Source: an uncultured Granulosicoccaceae bacterium
Lineage (GTDB): Bacteria; Pseudomonadota; Gammaproteobacteria; Granulosicoccales; Granulosicoccaceae
DNA length: 56,405 nt
Direction of reading: 5' to 3'
NCBI GenBank assembly: GCA_937981955.1
Contig: CALJNA010000111.1
Location: 1-56,405, forward strand
The notes beneath the pieces were generated by a model that made no database searches, had not been told where the DNA came from, and saw nothing but the letters and a program-made list of their open reading frames with translations. Position numbers and translations under genes: made by a program. The first letter of the stretch is position 1. The number at the start of each line of letters is the position of its first letter. Below, piece after piece: positions 8,403 to 17,717 of the stretch.

Positions 8403-11400
8403 ATGCCATTCTGGGCTAAACTGATCGTTGTTCTTAGCGTTATGTGGCTATCAGTCACAACTGCTAACGCTGCCACGGATGCAGGAACGGCTATCGTCAA
8501 TCAGGCCACGTTGACCTACACGGATACGGCAACTGGGCAGCTTGTGGAACTGAAATCCAACACGTCCACAATTCTGGTTGCCACTTTGCGCCAGTTCGAA
8601 TTACTTTCTTCTAATTCCATAATCGCTACAGCAGGCGATAGCATTACCTTGTCGCACAGCTTGCGAAATATCGGTAACGTTGATGACCGGTATGCTTTAA
8701 GTGTTGAAAATCAAATTGCTGATAGTGGTGATTTGATTAACTTGATGCTTTATGTTGATTCCAATAGTAATGGTGTTGTCGATCCGGGAGAGCCCATCGT
8801 TGATTCTGAAATTACTGTTGAAGCAGGTGAATCAATATCTCTTGTGGTCACTGGCATACTACCAACTGAATTGCTTGGTAACGATGAAGTTGAGGTTCTC
8901 CTTTTTGCCGAGGCGGTAGAAAGTGATTTACCCGTACAAACTAACACTGATCTGATCACGGTAAAACCCAGCGCAAATATTGAACTTCAATTGCTGGCGA
9001 GTCCTTCCTGTGAGGTATTTTCTAACACAAATGACATCGTTGACTTTACGCTGGTTGCAACGAATCAAACACAAACTCTGCCTGTTGACCGAACATTAAT
9101 TGTTGATGGCGCTGAGCGCGAAGGTGTTCTGCTGGAAGTTGATCTGCCAACCGGTTTGACACTTGTTCCAGGCGAGCTCCTTGATATTGTTGCCTTCCAG
9201 GCAATTCCTGTTGTTAGTGCCAGTACATCCGGGAACGAGTGGATGCGGTACGAACACTGGGATGGCACAACGCTAATAGACCGGCTTGCTCTGGTTGTTC
9301 CACAAGATAATTTCAAGGAGCAAGACAGCGTTAGCTTCTCGTTTCCCATGCGTATAAACGAATCGAGCGATAACGCCAGATATTTTATATCTGCTGGTAT
9401 TGATTACGAACTTGATGGTGTTGTTGATGATGAGGCTGAGCCGGCATGCGTCAATGTTATTTCCTTGGGCAGCGCTTTGGCGAGTGAGATTCGTTTTATA
9501 GAACCTTCGATCGAATTACAAAAAAACGCGCAAACACCGGAATTTGACCGCGATGAAGACTTCATTGACGCTCCGGTTTATCGATTGCAGCAATCGGAAT
9601 TGAATAACGGAACGAATGGAGGCGAGTATCGACTCGACCTGAACGGCGTCTATGTCGAGCTGGTGGCATCGGTTCCCAATGAGCAGCTGATTATCGACGC
9701 ATCGGGTGCGCAATACGTTGTAGTGACTGTAGCATCCGGGTTAACCGGTGACACTTTACAGTTGCTTTTACGCGAGACTGATAACAACTCCAATACTTAC
9801 CGGAGTATCAAACCGGTTTTGCTCAGCCCAACCCTCACCGGCGATGGTGTGTTTTGCCCCGGTGGCAGCAACGGTGCATTGCCAATGCCTGCCAATTACA
9901 CAGACGATAGCGACATTTGTCCGTTACGCAGTGAAATTGACGACACGCTCAGGGTGAGTTTTGTTGATATAGGTACTGGTGTTGAAGTAAGCGACACCGC
10001 CATTGTTGATCCGGTAAGTCGGGTATTTGATTCAACCAGTTTGCAAGGTGTACCGGATGTCGTTGTGAGTATTTTGATCGACGAGCAAGTACAACTGCAT
10101 CCTGTAACCAGTGAACCATTGATTTTTACGACCGATTCTGAAGGTCGGTATACCATTCCTCGGCTCCCTGGCGCATCGAATTACAGTATTCAGGTTCAAG
10201 CACCCCCGAGCTATGTGTTTCCATCCACGGTTGAGCCAGGGCAGTTTGAAAGCTTTTTTGTCATACCAGCCTCGTATGGTGCCGAAGGATACTCCCAATC
10301 GGGAGATGGTGAATTTGTTGTGGTACCTGATTCTTCTCCCCCTGTTATCGATATACCACTTGACCCTGCAAATAGAAATGCATTGTTGGTCGTGGAGAAA
10401 ACAGCTGAGTCAACAAGCGTTGATATAGGTGAAACCTTGTCGTACGCGATCAAACTAAAAAATCGCAGTGACGGGCAATTAAACAATGTTGCTGTGATCG
10501 ACTACCCAGCGTTCGGATTTCGTTACATGCCGGGTTCGGCCACGTTTAATGATGAGTCGATTGCTGACCCGCAACGCTTGTCCTTACCTGCCAGTGCCAA
10601 TGAGGGCTCTGATCAGAGTAACAACACAGTTAATGGCTTGCGTTTTCAACTATCGCAAGTTGAAGCGAACTCGGAAGGAACTCTTCGTTATCACATGCGC
10701 GCTACCGCCGGCGCTAGTGATGGAAGTGGTGTAAACAGAGCCAATGCCAATGCAGAAACTGTAAGTGGACTGCTGCTGTCAACACCAACCAGTATGGCGA
10801 AAGTGGATGTTCAGCGTAGTGGAGTGTTGTCCGATCAGGCGATTGTATTCGGTAAAGTCTATGTCGACAGTAGTTGCGACAACATACAGAACCAGGGTGA
10901 GTGGCCTATTGGTGGTGTTCGTCTTTATCTGCAGGATGGTACGTTTGTTATAACGGACGAAGACGGTCAGTACAGTCTATACGGTCTTGAACCAGGCTTG
11001 CATGTTATCAAGCTCGACACGCTGACCATGCCCGATGGCTTGATTCTTAAGCCTACCGATACCCGACAGGCGGCTGATCCTGAAAGCCGCTTTATCGATT
11101 TGTCGGCAGGGGATTTTCACCGTGCCGACTTTGCCAGTTACTGCCCACAACAAAATGTCGATGCAGTATTTGCAGAGCTCAAAGAACGCAATTTAACGCT
11201 GCGCGATACCTGGTTGCTAAATGAAGCATCCAGATTCGACCCGGATGCCAAAGCGCCCAGGCTCGATGCGCGCAAGCGGGCTGATACGGACGGAGATTTG
11301 TCACAGGGCATTCTCGGTTTTTCCAGAGATCAGCAAGATAATAGAAGCCGGTTGGATAGCACTACTCAGGAAAACCAGCAGTCAGTTGATAACAGCGGTG

Positions 11401-14400
11401 ACGAAGGCACGGTGCTCAGTGCCCGGCCGCTGGAAAAGCCACAAATGGGTGACCCCGAAGAACTGGTTAAAGAAATAACTGAAGCACAGGCCAAAGAAGG
11501 TACATGGTTGTGGCCACAGGAAGATCTTAGTTGGGACGGTCGATTCATGGCCGTAATACCCGCTGGTGTTGATCCGGTTCTTTATGTTAACGATGTGCCG
11601 GTTGCAAGAACCCAGATAGGTGAACAAATCATCAACCGGCGTGCTCGAGCGCAACTGGTTGCATGGTATGGCGTACGGTTAGTTCCGGGTTTAAACCAGG
11701 TGAGTGTCAAAGCCAAGGATGCGTTTGGAAATGAGCGTGTTCTGGCAGAAGGTGAGTTTCGACGTCCATCTGCGGGTGTGCGATTGTTGCTTCGTACCAC
11801 GCAAGACACCCTGGAAGCTGATGGTGGTGTCAGCAAGCTACCCATCGACATAGTTATAACCGATGCCCATAACAATCCAGCGCACGGTGTTTACTTCGTT
11901 ACCCTGAGCAGTAATGGTGGTGCGTTCGTCGAAGAAGATTTACAGCGCCGTGAGCCCGGTATGCAAGTCCGGGTTGAAAACGGTCGTGGTCGAGTACACC
12001 TACGCAGTACCGAACTTACTGGTAATGTGCGCGTTCAGGCACGCACCGGTGCGCTGGATGCCAGTTTGAATATTGTGCAAATTGCTGCTGCCAGACCGTT
12101 AATTGCTGCCGGTCTGATCGATATAGGCGGGCAATGGAATCGTGTCAATCAAGGCACAGACGCGCGCCCGAATCTCGAAGAAGGGTTCGACGATGATGCA
12201 CGCCTTGCGCTGTTTCTAAAAGGTCGTGTAAAAAACGATATGCAGCTGAGTTTGTCTTATGACTCACACAAAAACAAGAATACTCATGTATTGCGAGACT
12301 TGAATCCGCACAAACATTACGCAACCTACGGCGATTCTTCGTTGCGAGGTGTAGAGGCACAAAGCCGCAGTAAGCTGTACTTCAAACTGGAAAAAGACAA
12401 GAACAGCATCATGTGGGGTGACTACCTCACAGATAATAATGCCGACCACGATGATCTTGGTCGAGTCCAGCGAACTCTGACTGGTGTTAACGGTGTGCTT
12501 GATAATGGTCAAACCCGCTTTCAGGCATTCGCAGCGCAGGAAAGCGCTTCCCGAAACAGTGAAGAGATTCGTGGCAACGGAACGGCCATGCTGTATGAGA
12601 TTACTCGAGCGCCCATTGTCGTCAATAGCGAGGTGGTTGAACTGATCGTTCGCGATCGCGACAACCCGGGCCTGGTGCTTACTTCTGAGTCTCTGACCCG
12701 AAATATCGACTACTCGATCGACTTCGAATCCGGTCTGCTGCGTTTTGCCGATGCAGTGCCCACAGTCGATAGCGATTTGAATCCAGTATATATCCGCATC
12801 AGCTATGATCTTGATAACAGCTCTGACGAGTATTGGGTCTCCGGGCTTCGTCTTACACATAGGTTAAATCCGCAACTGAGTATTGCTGCAAGCCTGACCG
12901 ATGATCAGAATCCCATCTCTGGTTACACCATTGGTAGTGTCAGTGCCACGGCAAAGCTTTCGCTAAATACCAAACTGACAGCATCCTCTGCTTATCAAAC
13001 ACATCGGCAAGCGAATACCGATGCCGATGCACAGCGCATCCATGTGGAACATGCCTGGAGTGGTCGACGTGACTATCGCACAGTGATGACCTGGGCGCGC
13101 GCATCCACACGCTTTGATAACCCCGCGGCCGGTATTTCACAGGGGCGCGAAGAGTGGCGTCTGGAGCACCGACAACCACTTGGCAATACAGTAAAGGCTA
13201 CTGTGGATGCGTCACACAGTCGCTCCTTGTCTGAAGAAAACCTGAATACCTCCGTCGGTGTCAACATTGAAAAGACGTTTTCCGACTGGTCTGTATCTGC
13301 CGGGGCCAGACATGTGCGCAGCCGTGATCAGGCTGCCGATCTGACTTTTAATACCTTCTTACTCGGTGCCGAGAAACGCTTCACCCTGCGAAACGGGTTG
13401 CGTGGCAGCATTGGTGTTGACTACGAACAAGATGTAAAAACCAGTGAGCGACATCGACTTGGTCTGTCGTCGCGTTTGCAACTACATGAACATGTCAGCA
13501 TTTATGCTCGTTATGAACTGGATAGGGGTCTTTCGTTTCAGTCATATTCGATTAACGAGAATCGTAATCGGTTGTTCACCGCTGGTATTGAATCGGACAT
13601 CCTGCCTTCAACAAAGCTTTACAGCGAATATCGGTTAAGAGGCAATGTTGGCGGTAACAGTATGGAAACGGCGTCTGGTATTCGTGGACGTTATGAAATT
13701 AAACCCAAGCTCGTTGTGTCTCCTGCATTCGAAGTAATCGATGTTATGCGGGGTTCGAATGCAGATGATTCAATCGCCTTGTCGCTTGGTGTGACTGACA
13801 ATCGCAACCCGAATAGAAAAATCAGTGCCCAAGCCGAAATTAGAGAGACCAGTGCCAGTCGGTACTACGGTTTTCGCGGCACCGTTGCTCAGCGTTTGAA
13901 TGTTGACTGGACGGGTTTGCTGCGTGAGGAGTTTACTCGTCAGAGTCCGGACATCGGTGAGCTGACCTCACGACACAGAATGACTATTGGTTTTGCCAGA
14001 AGACCGAAACGCAGCAACGAACAACATGCTTTGTTTATGGCGAACTGGAAGGTTGACTATGGCCCACAAGACGGGCAAGACCGCAAAACCTGGCTGCTAT
14101 CAACACATCAGAATCGACAGATTGCCAGCAACGCAAACTTAAGCGGACGCGTTGGGTTGCGTCGAACCGATATTGAATTTGACAGCGGTGTTGTGTCAAG
14201 CCATGCCTTTATGGCAGATATCAGGGGCACATTCGACATACGACGTCGATGGGAACTGGATTTACGTGGAGGCTTTCTCGGCACTGGTGGGCCGGGTGAT
14301 GGCCGATACTCTCTCGGCTTCGGCCTGTCGTGGATTGTAGAACGTAATGTGCGATTGGGATTGCGTTACAACGCCATTGGTTTTCGCGAAGATGATTTGG

Positions 14401-14483
14401 ATGAACAGGGTTACAACGCGCAAGGTGTTCGTGTTGGCCTGCAAGTTAAGTTTGATGAGGATTGGTTTAAATGGCTGGAATAA
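8403..14483 (+). CDS. Giant DUF11/SdrD-B/Ig protein with C-terminal outer-membrane barrel
   Basis: A 2026-residue protein. The signal peptide is residues 1-23 (cleavage after TANA), and the mature N-terminus ATDAGTAIVN is shared with the 5260 and 15069 products. DUF11-like modules fill the first part. A CNA-B-like module lies near 538-610, another DUF11 near 661-800, and an SdrD-B-like module near 815-885 (VFGKVYVDSSCDN, TDEDGQYSLYGLEPG). An acidic, Gln-rich linker of low complexity follows near 920-1030. An invasin-type Ig module is near 1145-1225 (DIVITDAHNNPAHGV). From about 1268 to the end, alternating amphipathic strands (LFLKGRVKNDMQLSLSYDS, YATYGDSSLRG, GLRYNAIGF) indicate a large transmembrane barrel, ending VRVGLQVKF plus ten residues. 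The next gene overlaps it by 13 bp. It may anchor or export the DUF11 proteins; this is untested. Confidence 0.9.
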   Translation: MPFWAKLIVVLSVMWLSVTTANAATDAGTAIVNQATLTYTDTATGQLVELKSNTSTILVATLRQFELLSSNSIIATAGDSITLSHSLRNIGNVDDRYALSVENQIADSGDLINLMLYVDSNSNGVVDPGEPIVDSEITVEAGESISLVVTGILPTELLGNDEVEVLLFAEAVESDLPVQTNTDLITVKPSANIELQLLASPSCEVFSNTNDIVDFTLVATNQTQTLPVDRTLIVDGAEREGVLLEVDLPTGLTLVPGELLDIVAFQAIPVVSASTSGNEWMRYEHWDGTTLIDRLALVVPQDNFKEQDSVSFSFPMRINESSDNARYFISAGIDYELDGVVDDEAEPACVNVISLGSALASEIRFIEPSIELQKNAQTPEFDRDEDFIDAPVYRLQQSELNNGTNGGEYRLDLNGVYVELVASVPNEQLIIDASGAQYVVVTVASGLTGDTLQLLLRETDNNSNTYRSIKPVLLSPTLTGDGVFCPGGSNGALPMPANYTDDSDICPLRSEIDDTLRVSFVDIGTGVEVSDTAIVDPVSRVFDSTSLQGVPDVVVSILIDEQVQLHPVTSEPLIFTTDSEGRYTIPRLPGASNYSIQVQAPPSYVFPSTVEPGQFESFFVIPASYGAEGYSQSGDGEFVVVPDSSPPVIDIPLDPANRNALLVVEKTAESTSVDIGETLSYAIKLKNRSDGQLNNVAVIDYPAFGFRYMPGSATFNDESIADPQRLSLPASANEGSDQSNNTVNGLRFQLSQVEANSEGTLRYHMRATAGASDGSGVNRANANAETVSGLLLSTPTSMAKVDVQRSGVLSDQAIVFGKVYVDSSCDNIQNQGEWPIGGVRLYLQDGTFVITDEDGQYSLYGLEPGLHVIKLDTLTMPDGLILKPTDTRQAADPESRFIDLSAGDFHRADFASYCPQQNVDAVFAELKERNLTLRDTWLLNEASRFDPDAKAPRLDARKRADTDGDLSQGILGFSRDQQDNRSRLDSTTQENQQSVDNSGDEGTVLSARPLEKPQMGDPEELVKEITEAQAKEGTWLWPQEDLSWDGRFMAVIPAGVDPVLYVNDVPVARTQIGEQIINRRARAQLVAWYGVRLVPGLNQVSVKAKDAFGNERVLAEGEFRRPSAGVRLLLRTTQDTLEADGGVSKLPIDIVITDAHNNPAHGVYFVTLSSNGGAFVEEDLQRREPGMQVRVENGRGRVHLRSTELTGNVRVQARTGALDASLNIVQIAAARPLIAAGLIDIGGQWNRVNQGTDARPNLEEGFDDDARLALFLKGRVKNDMQLSLSYDSHKNKNTHVLRDLNPHKHYATYGDSSLRGVEAQSRSKLYFKLEKDKNSIMWGDYLTDNNADHDDLGRVQRTLTGVNGVLDNGQTRFQAFAAQESASRNSEEIRGNGTAMLYEITRAPIVVNSEVVELIVRDRDNPGLVLTSESLTRNIDYSIDFESGLLRFADAVPTVDSDLNPVYIRISYDLDNSSDEYWVSGLRLTHRLNPQLSIAASLTDDQNPISGYTIGSVSATAKLSLNTKLTASSAYQTHRQANTDADAQRIHVEHAWSGRRDYRTVMTWARASTRFDNPAAGISQGREEWRLEHRQPLGNTVKATVDASHSRSLSEENLNTSVGVNIEKTFSDWSVSAGARHVRSRDQAADLTFNTFLLGAEKRFTLRNGLRGSIGVDYEQDVKTSERHRLGLSSRLQLHEHVSIYARYELDRGLSFQSYSINENRNRLFTAGIESDILPSTKLYSEYRLRGNVGGNSMETASGIRGRYEIKPKLVVSPAFEVIDVMRGSNADDSIALSLGVTDNRNPNRKISAQAEIRETSASRYYGFRGTVAQRLNVDWTGLLREEFTRQSPDIGELTSRHRMTIGFARRPKRSNEQHALFMANWKVDYGPQDGQDRKTWLLSTHQNRQIASNANLSGRVGLRRTDIEFDSGVVSSHAFMADIRGTFDIRRRWELDLRGGFLGTGGPGDGRYSLGFGLSWIVERNVRLGLRYNAIGFREDDLDEQGYNAQGVRVGLQVKFDEDWFKWLE

Positions 14484-15040
14484 CAAAAAGCCTGAAGATG
14501 TATTTGGTTTCAGGATTGATTATGTCCGCATGTGCCTCTGGCTGTGTCAGTACCGAAGCGCTCTATGCAGAGTACGATGCGGCCGATTGCAGATTGATCG
14601 CCAGCACCGATGATGCCGGTGCTATCAACTTGCATGAGCAGATAACCGATACCCACTATCCATGGGAGCCAGCGGTGTACTTCGCCTTTGACAGTAGTGA
14701 TCTTGCAACAGAAGAAAATGCGCGTCTGGATAAATCATTACAGGTTTTGAAAAAGTTTCCTTCACTGGTGGTAGGTCTGCAAGGCTTCACCGACAGGAAG
14801 GGTAGCCTTGGCTATAACGAAGCTTTAGCCGAAGCTCGCGTGCTGGCAGTGAAGTCGTACATCGAAAGTCAGGGTATTACTAGCGAGCGGATCATACTGC
14901 AACCCATTGGCGAGGTTCTGCCCCAGATAGATTCTGAAGATGATGTGGCTCGAGCAGTGAATCGTCGCGTTGAACTTATGCTGCTGGATAAGTCGGGTCG
15001 ACCTCTGGCCATTGAATACGCCATGAATCAGCCTGAGTAG
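14471..15040 (+). CDS. OmpA-family peptidoglycan-binding lipoprotein
   Basis: A 189-residue protein with a lipoprotein-type N-terminus: a hydrophobic MYLVSGLIM segment, then Cys21 and Cys25, either of which could be the lipidated residue. An OmpA C-terminal domain runs from about 75 to 175: YFAFDSSDL, GFTDRKGS, the ALAEARVLAVKSYI helix with the diaminopimelate-binding Arg, and NRRVEL. There is no barrel, so it resembles Pal-type lipoproteins. It overlaps the giant barrel gene by 13 bp, which suggests translational coupling and a shared complex in which it ties the barrel protein to peptidoglycan. The start at 14471 has GAGGATTGG upstream; an ATG at 14498 would still leave a lipoprotein signal. 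Confidence 0.88.
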   Translation: MAGITKSLKMYLVSGLIMSACASGCVSTEALYAEYDAADCRLIASTDDAGAINLHEQITDTHYPWEPAVYFAFDSSDLATEENARLDKSLQVLKKFPSLVVGLQGFTDRKGSLGYNEALAEARVLAVKSYIESQGITSERIILQPIGEVLPQIDSEDDVARAVNRRVELMLLDKSGRPLAIEYAMNQPE

Positions 15041-15068
15041 CATTAATACCAAATCCAGTGACAGATCA

Positions 15069-17714
15069 GTGAATACCTTACGCAAACACTGCTGCAGTGC
15101 GCAAGCCGCCATATTGCTGGTGCTTATGTTGCTGCTGTGTCAGACAGTCTGGGCTGCAACACCTGCTGGTACAGTGATACGCAATCAGGCATCGGCTGTG
15201 TATAAAGACGATTCGGGTCAGGAATTCACCGTGTTGTCGAACGTGGTTGAAACGCTGATTGAACAGGTTGCAGGTATGGAGCTTGCGCAAGATCAAGAGC
15301 AACTTGCAGCACCTGGCAGCGCTGTATCCTTTTCTCATAGATTGAGTAATACCGGTAACGGGGATGATCGATTCGATTTGCAACTGCTTAACGAGTCCGG
15401 CGATAACATCGACCTTGACGATCTGGCCATCTACGCTGATCTTGATCAGAACGGTGTTGCTGATAACAACACTCCTTTAACAACAACACCTTGGGTAGCC
15501 GCCGGAACCGATTTCTATTTCGTGGTCTCTGGTGCCGTACCGGCAAACGCGACCAATGGTGATGCGGGTGTACTTAGTATTCGTGCCAGTAGTCAGTTCA
15601 CTCCCGGTGAATCCAAAAGTAATACCGATACAATCAAAGTTGATACTGGTGCCATTGTTGAATTTGTAAAGTCCATGAGTAGCAGTGCCGGTTTATCACC
15701 GGGTGGTCCATACACCGTTACGCTGCAGTACCGTAACACAGGCTCAGTGGTGGCTAATCAGATTACGCTTATTGATGCGTTGCCCGAAGGTATGGTTTAT
15801 GTGCCTGATTCGGGGCGTTGGAATTTAACATCTGAAGTATTAACTGATGCTGATCCGAGCGATGTGCAGTCTGGTGGTAATACCAATATTCGTTACTGTG
15901 CTTATGACAGCAGTTGCGTTAACTTGCCCGAAGCACAACTTGATGCAGATACCAGCTCGGTTAATCAGGTAAGCGCAATAATTGAATCACTGCAGGTCGG
16001 TGAGACCGGTACGCTCAGTTTTGACATTGAAATAGCTCCGCAGTTACCTGCGGGAATCCTGGTTAATCAAGCCGAGATGCAATTTGATTCTGGTGGTGCG
16101 ACTCTGCCAAGAACCTACGGCAATGCGGTCAGCTTTACTGTGCTACCTAACGCCGGCGTCATAGCCAACGGATCTCAGGCCACTGCCATTGATGGCATGA
16201 ATGAACCTGTGTCAGTCGGTAGCGCACCTCTTGCCGGCACGGTCAATTTCAATAATATTATTTGGAACACCGGTAATGAAGTAGACACCTTTAACATTGA
16301 GGTAGATACCGCTACCACAACCTTTCCGGCAAACACGGTTTATCGTCTATTAAAAGCTGATGCGGCTACACCATTGCTGGATACCAATCAGGATGGTGTA
16401 GTCGACACTGGCCCGGTTCAACCAGGCTCGTTTGCCATTGTCGTTATGCAATTGCAATTACCGTTCGGTGTCTCGGGTAACAACGGTGGATTCGGTTTCG
16501 ACATTCAGAAAATTGCGCGCTCAGCAAATGATGCTGGCGTGTTCAATTCGGTAACCGATCATCTCGATGAAATTGTGTCTAATCAGGTGGATTTGACTAA
16601 TCAAGCGCCCGCAGGTTCCGCCGGTGCGCTTGGTGTTGGTCCCGGTCCGGAAAACCTACCGGTTAGCACAGTAACCGTTGATCAGTCAGGTCAGGCCAGT
16701 TTTGATCTCTATGTCAGGCACCAAGGCAGTTTTGATGGTTCATACGATTTAAGTGCACATGCAACCGACAGTGGTGGTGCTTTGCCTGCAAACTGGCAAG
16801 TCGTTTTTACCGATGCCAATACCGGTGCACAGGTTGGCAGCACCGGTTTGCTTGCATCGGGAGAATCCAGGCACATCATTGCCAGATTAAGTGTGCCCAC
16901 AACGCCGACATTTGATGTCATGAGTGTGTATTTTAAAGCGAGCTCACCGTTAAATGGCGCAAGTGATATCAAGCATGATGCTGTGAAGTTCGAGGAAAAA
17001 GCGCAGCTGAAATTAACGCCTAGTTTAAGTGCACAGGTGAATCCGGGTGGTTCAGTGGTTTACGAACACGTTGTCAGTAACACCGGTAATATTCAACTAA
17101 ACGATATCGTGTTCGAGTTAGTGCAGTCAGATACGCAGTGGCAGGGTACCTTATACGCCGATACCGATATGAACGGATTTTTAAGTCCGGACGATCTTGT
17201 CATCAATTCAGCCATGAGTTTGCAGCCCGGTGAAACCGCGGATGTGTTTCTGAAAATATTCGCACCATCAGGCGCTTCACTGGGACAAAGTAACGTGAGC
17301 TCACTGAATGCCATCTCTGTAAATGGCAACACTAATGCTGGCATTACCGATGTCACAACCGTAAGCGCATCGCAGGTCAGTATAAAAAAAGAGCAAGCGG
17401 TAGATGTTGGCTGCGATGGTCAACCAGACCCCGGTAACGACTTTAGTCCGGCAGAGATTAATGTTGCTCCCGGAAATAACTGTGTTATCTATCGGCTGAC
17501 TGCAACTAATAATGGGGTCCAGCCATCTTACAACGTGGTTATACGTGACTATACTCCGCCTTACACGCTTTATTATCCGTCCGCCACGTGTTCACGAACA
17601 CCATGCTGGATTAACGAGCCGGACATTGATCAAACCGGCACAATTAATGCGGAAACAGATCAGCTTTTACCTGGCGATAATTACTTCTTACAGTTTTCGG
17701 TTCGAGTTCAGTAA
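15069..17714 (+). CDS. Exported DUF11 repeat protein, 881 residues
   Basis: The signal peptide is residues 1-29 (LLVLMLLLCQTVWA, cleavage before ATPAG). The mature start ATPAGTVIRNQA and the following NTGNGDDRFDLQ module match the 5260 and 8403 products, so the three are paralogues. Internal DUF11-like modules contain VTLQYRNTGSVVANQITL plus YEHVVSNTGNIQL repeats and Asp-rich loops (DLDQNGVADN, DTDMNGFLSPDD). The final module has paired Cys residues (VGCDGQPD, PGNNCVIY, ATCSRTPC) and ends LQFSVRVQ. The start is a GTG 28 bp after the OmpA lipoprotein, without an obvious ribosome site. The next gene starts 3 bp after the stop, so the two are co-translated. Function is inferred to be structural. 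Confidence 0.87.
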   Translation: MNTLRKHCCSAQAAILLVLMLLLCQTVWAATPAGTVIRNQASAVYKDDSGQEFTVLSNVVETLIEQVAGMELAQDQEQLAAPGSAVSFSHRLSNTGNGDDRFDLQLLNESGDNIDLDDLAIYADLDQNGVADNNTPLTTTPWVAAGTDFYFVVSGAVPANATNGDAGVLSIRASSQFTPGESKSNTDTIKVDTGAIVEFVKSMSSSAGLSPGGPYTVTLQYRNTGSVVANQITLIDALPEGMVYVPDSGRWNLTSEVLTDADPSDVQSGGNTNIRYCAYDSSCVNLPEAQLDADTSSVNQVSAIIESLQVGETGTLSFDIEIAPQLPAGILVNQAEMQFDSGGATLPRTYGNAVSFTVLPNAGVIANGSQATAIDGMNEPVSVGSAPLAGTVNFNNIIWNTGNEVDTFNIEVDTATTTFPANTVYRLLKADAATPLLDTNQDGVVDTGPVQPGSFAIVVMQLQLPFGVSGNNGGFGFDIQKIARSANDAGVFNSVTDHLDEIVSNQVDLTNQAPAGSAGALGVGPGPENLPVSTVTVDQSGQASFDLYVRHQGSFDGSYDLSAHATDSGGALPANWQVVFTDANTGAQVGSTGLLASGESRHIIARLSVPTTPTFDVMSVYFKASSPLNGASDIKHDAVKFEEKAQLKLTPSLSAQVNPGGSVVYEHVVSNTGNIQLNDIVFELVQSDTQWQGTLYADTDMNGFLSPDDLVINSAMSLQPGETADVFLKIFAPSGASLGQSNVSSLNAISVNGNTNAGITDVTTVSASQVSIKKEQAVDVGCDGQPDPGNDFSPAEINVAPGNNCVIYRLTATNNGVQPSYNVVIRDYTPPYTLYYPSATCSRTPCWINEPDIDQTGTINAETDQLLPGDNYFLQFSVRVQ

Positions 17715-17717
17715 ATC

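Noticed and set aside
12264-12860. Long open frame on the minus strand (198 codons) inside the giant barrel gene
   Set aside because: It lies fully within the well-supported 8403-14483 gene, has no ribosome site, and its translation lacks any domain or signal; it is a shadow of the plus-strand coding bias.
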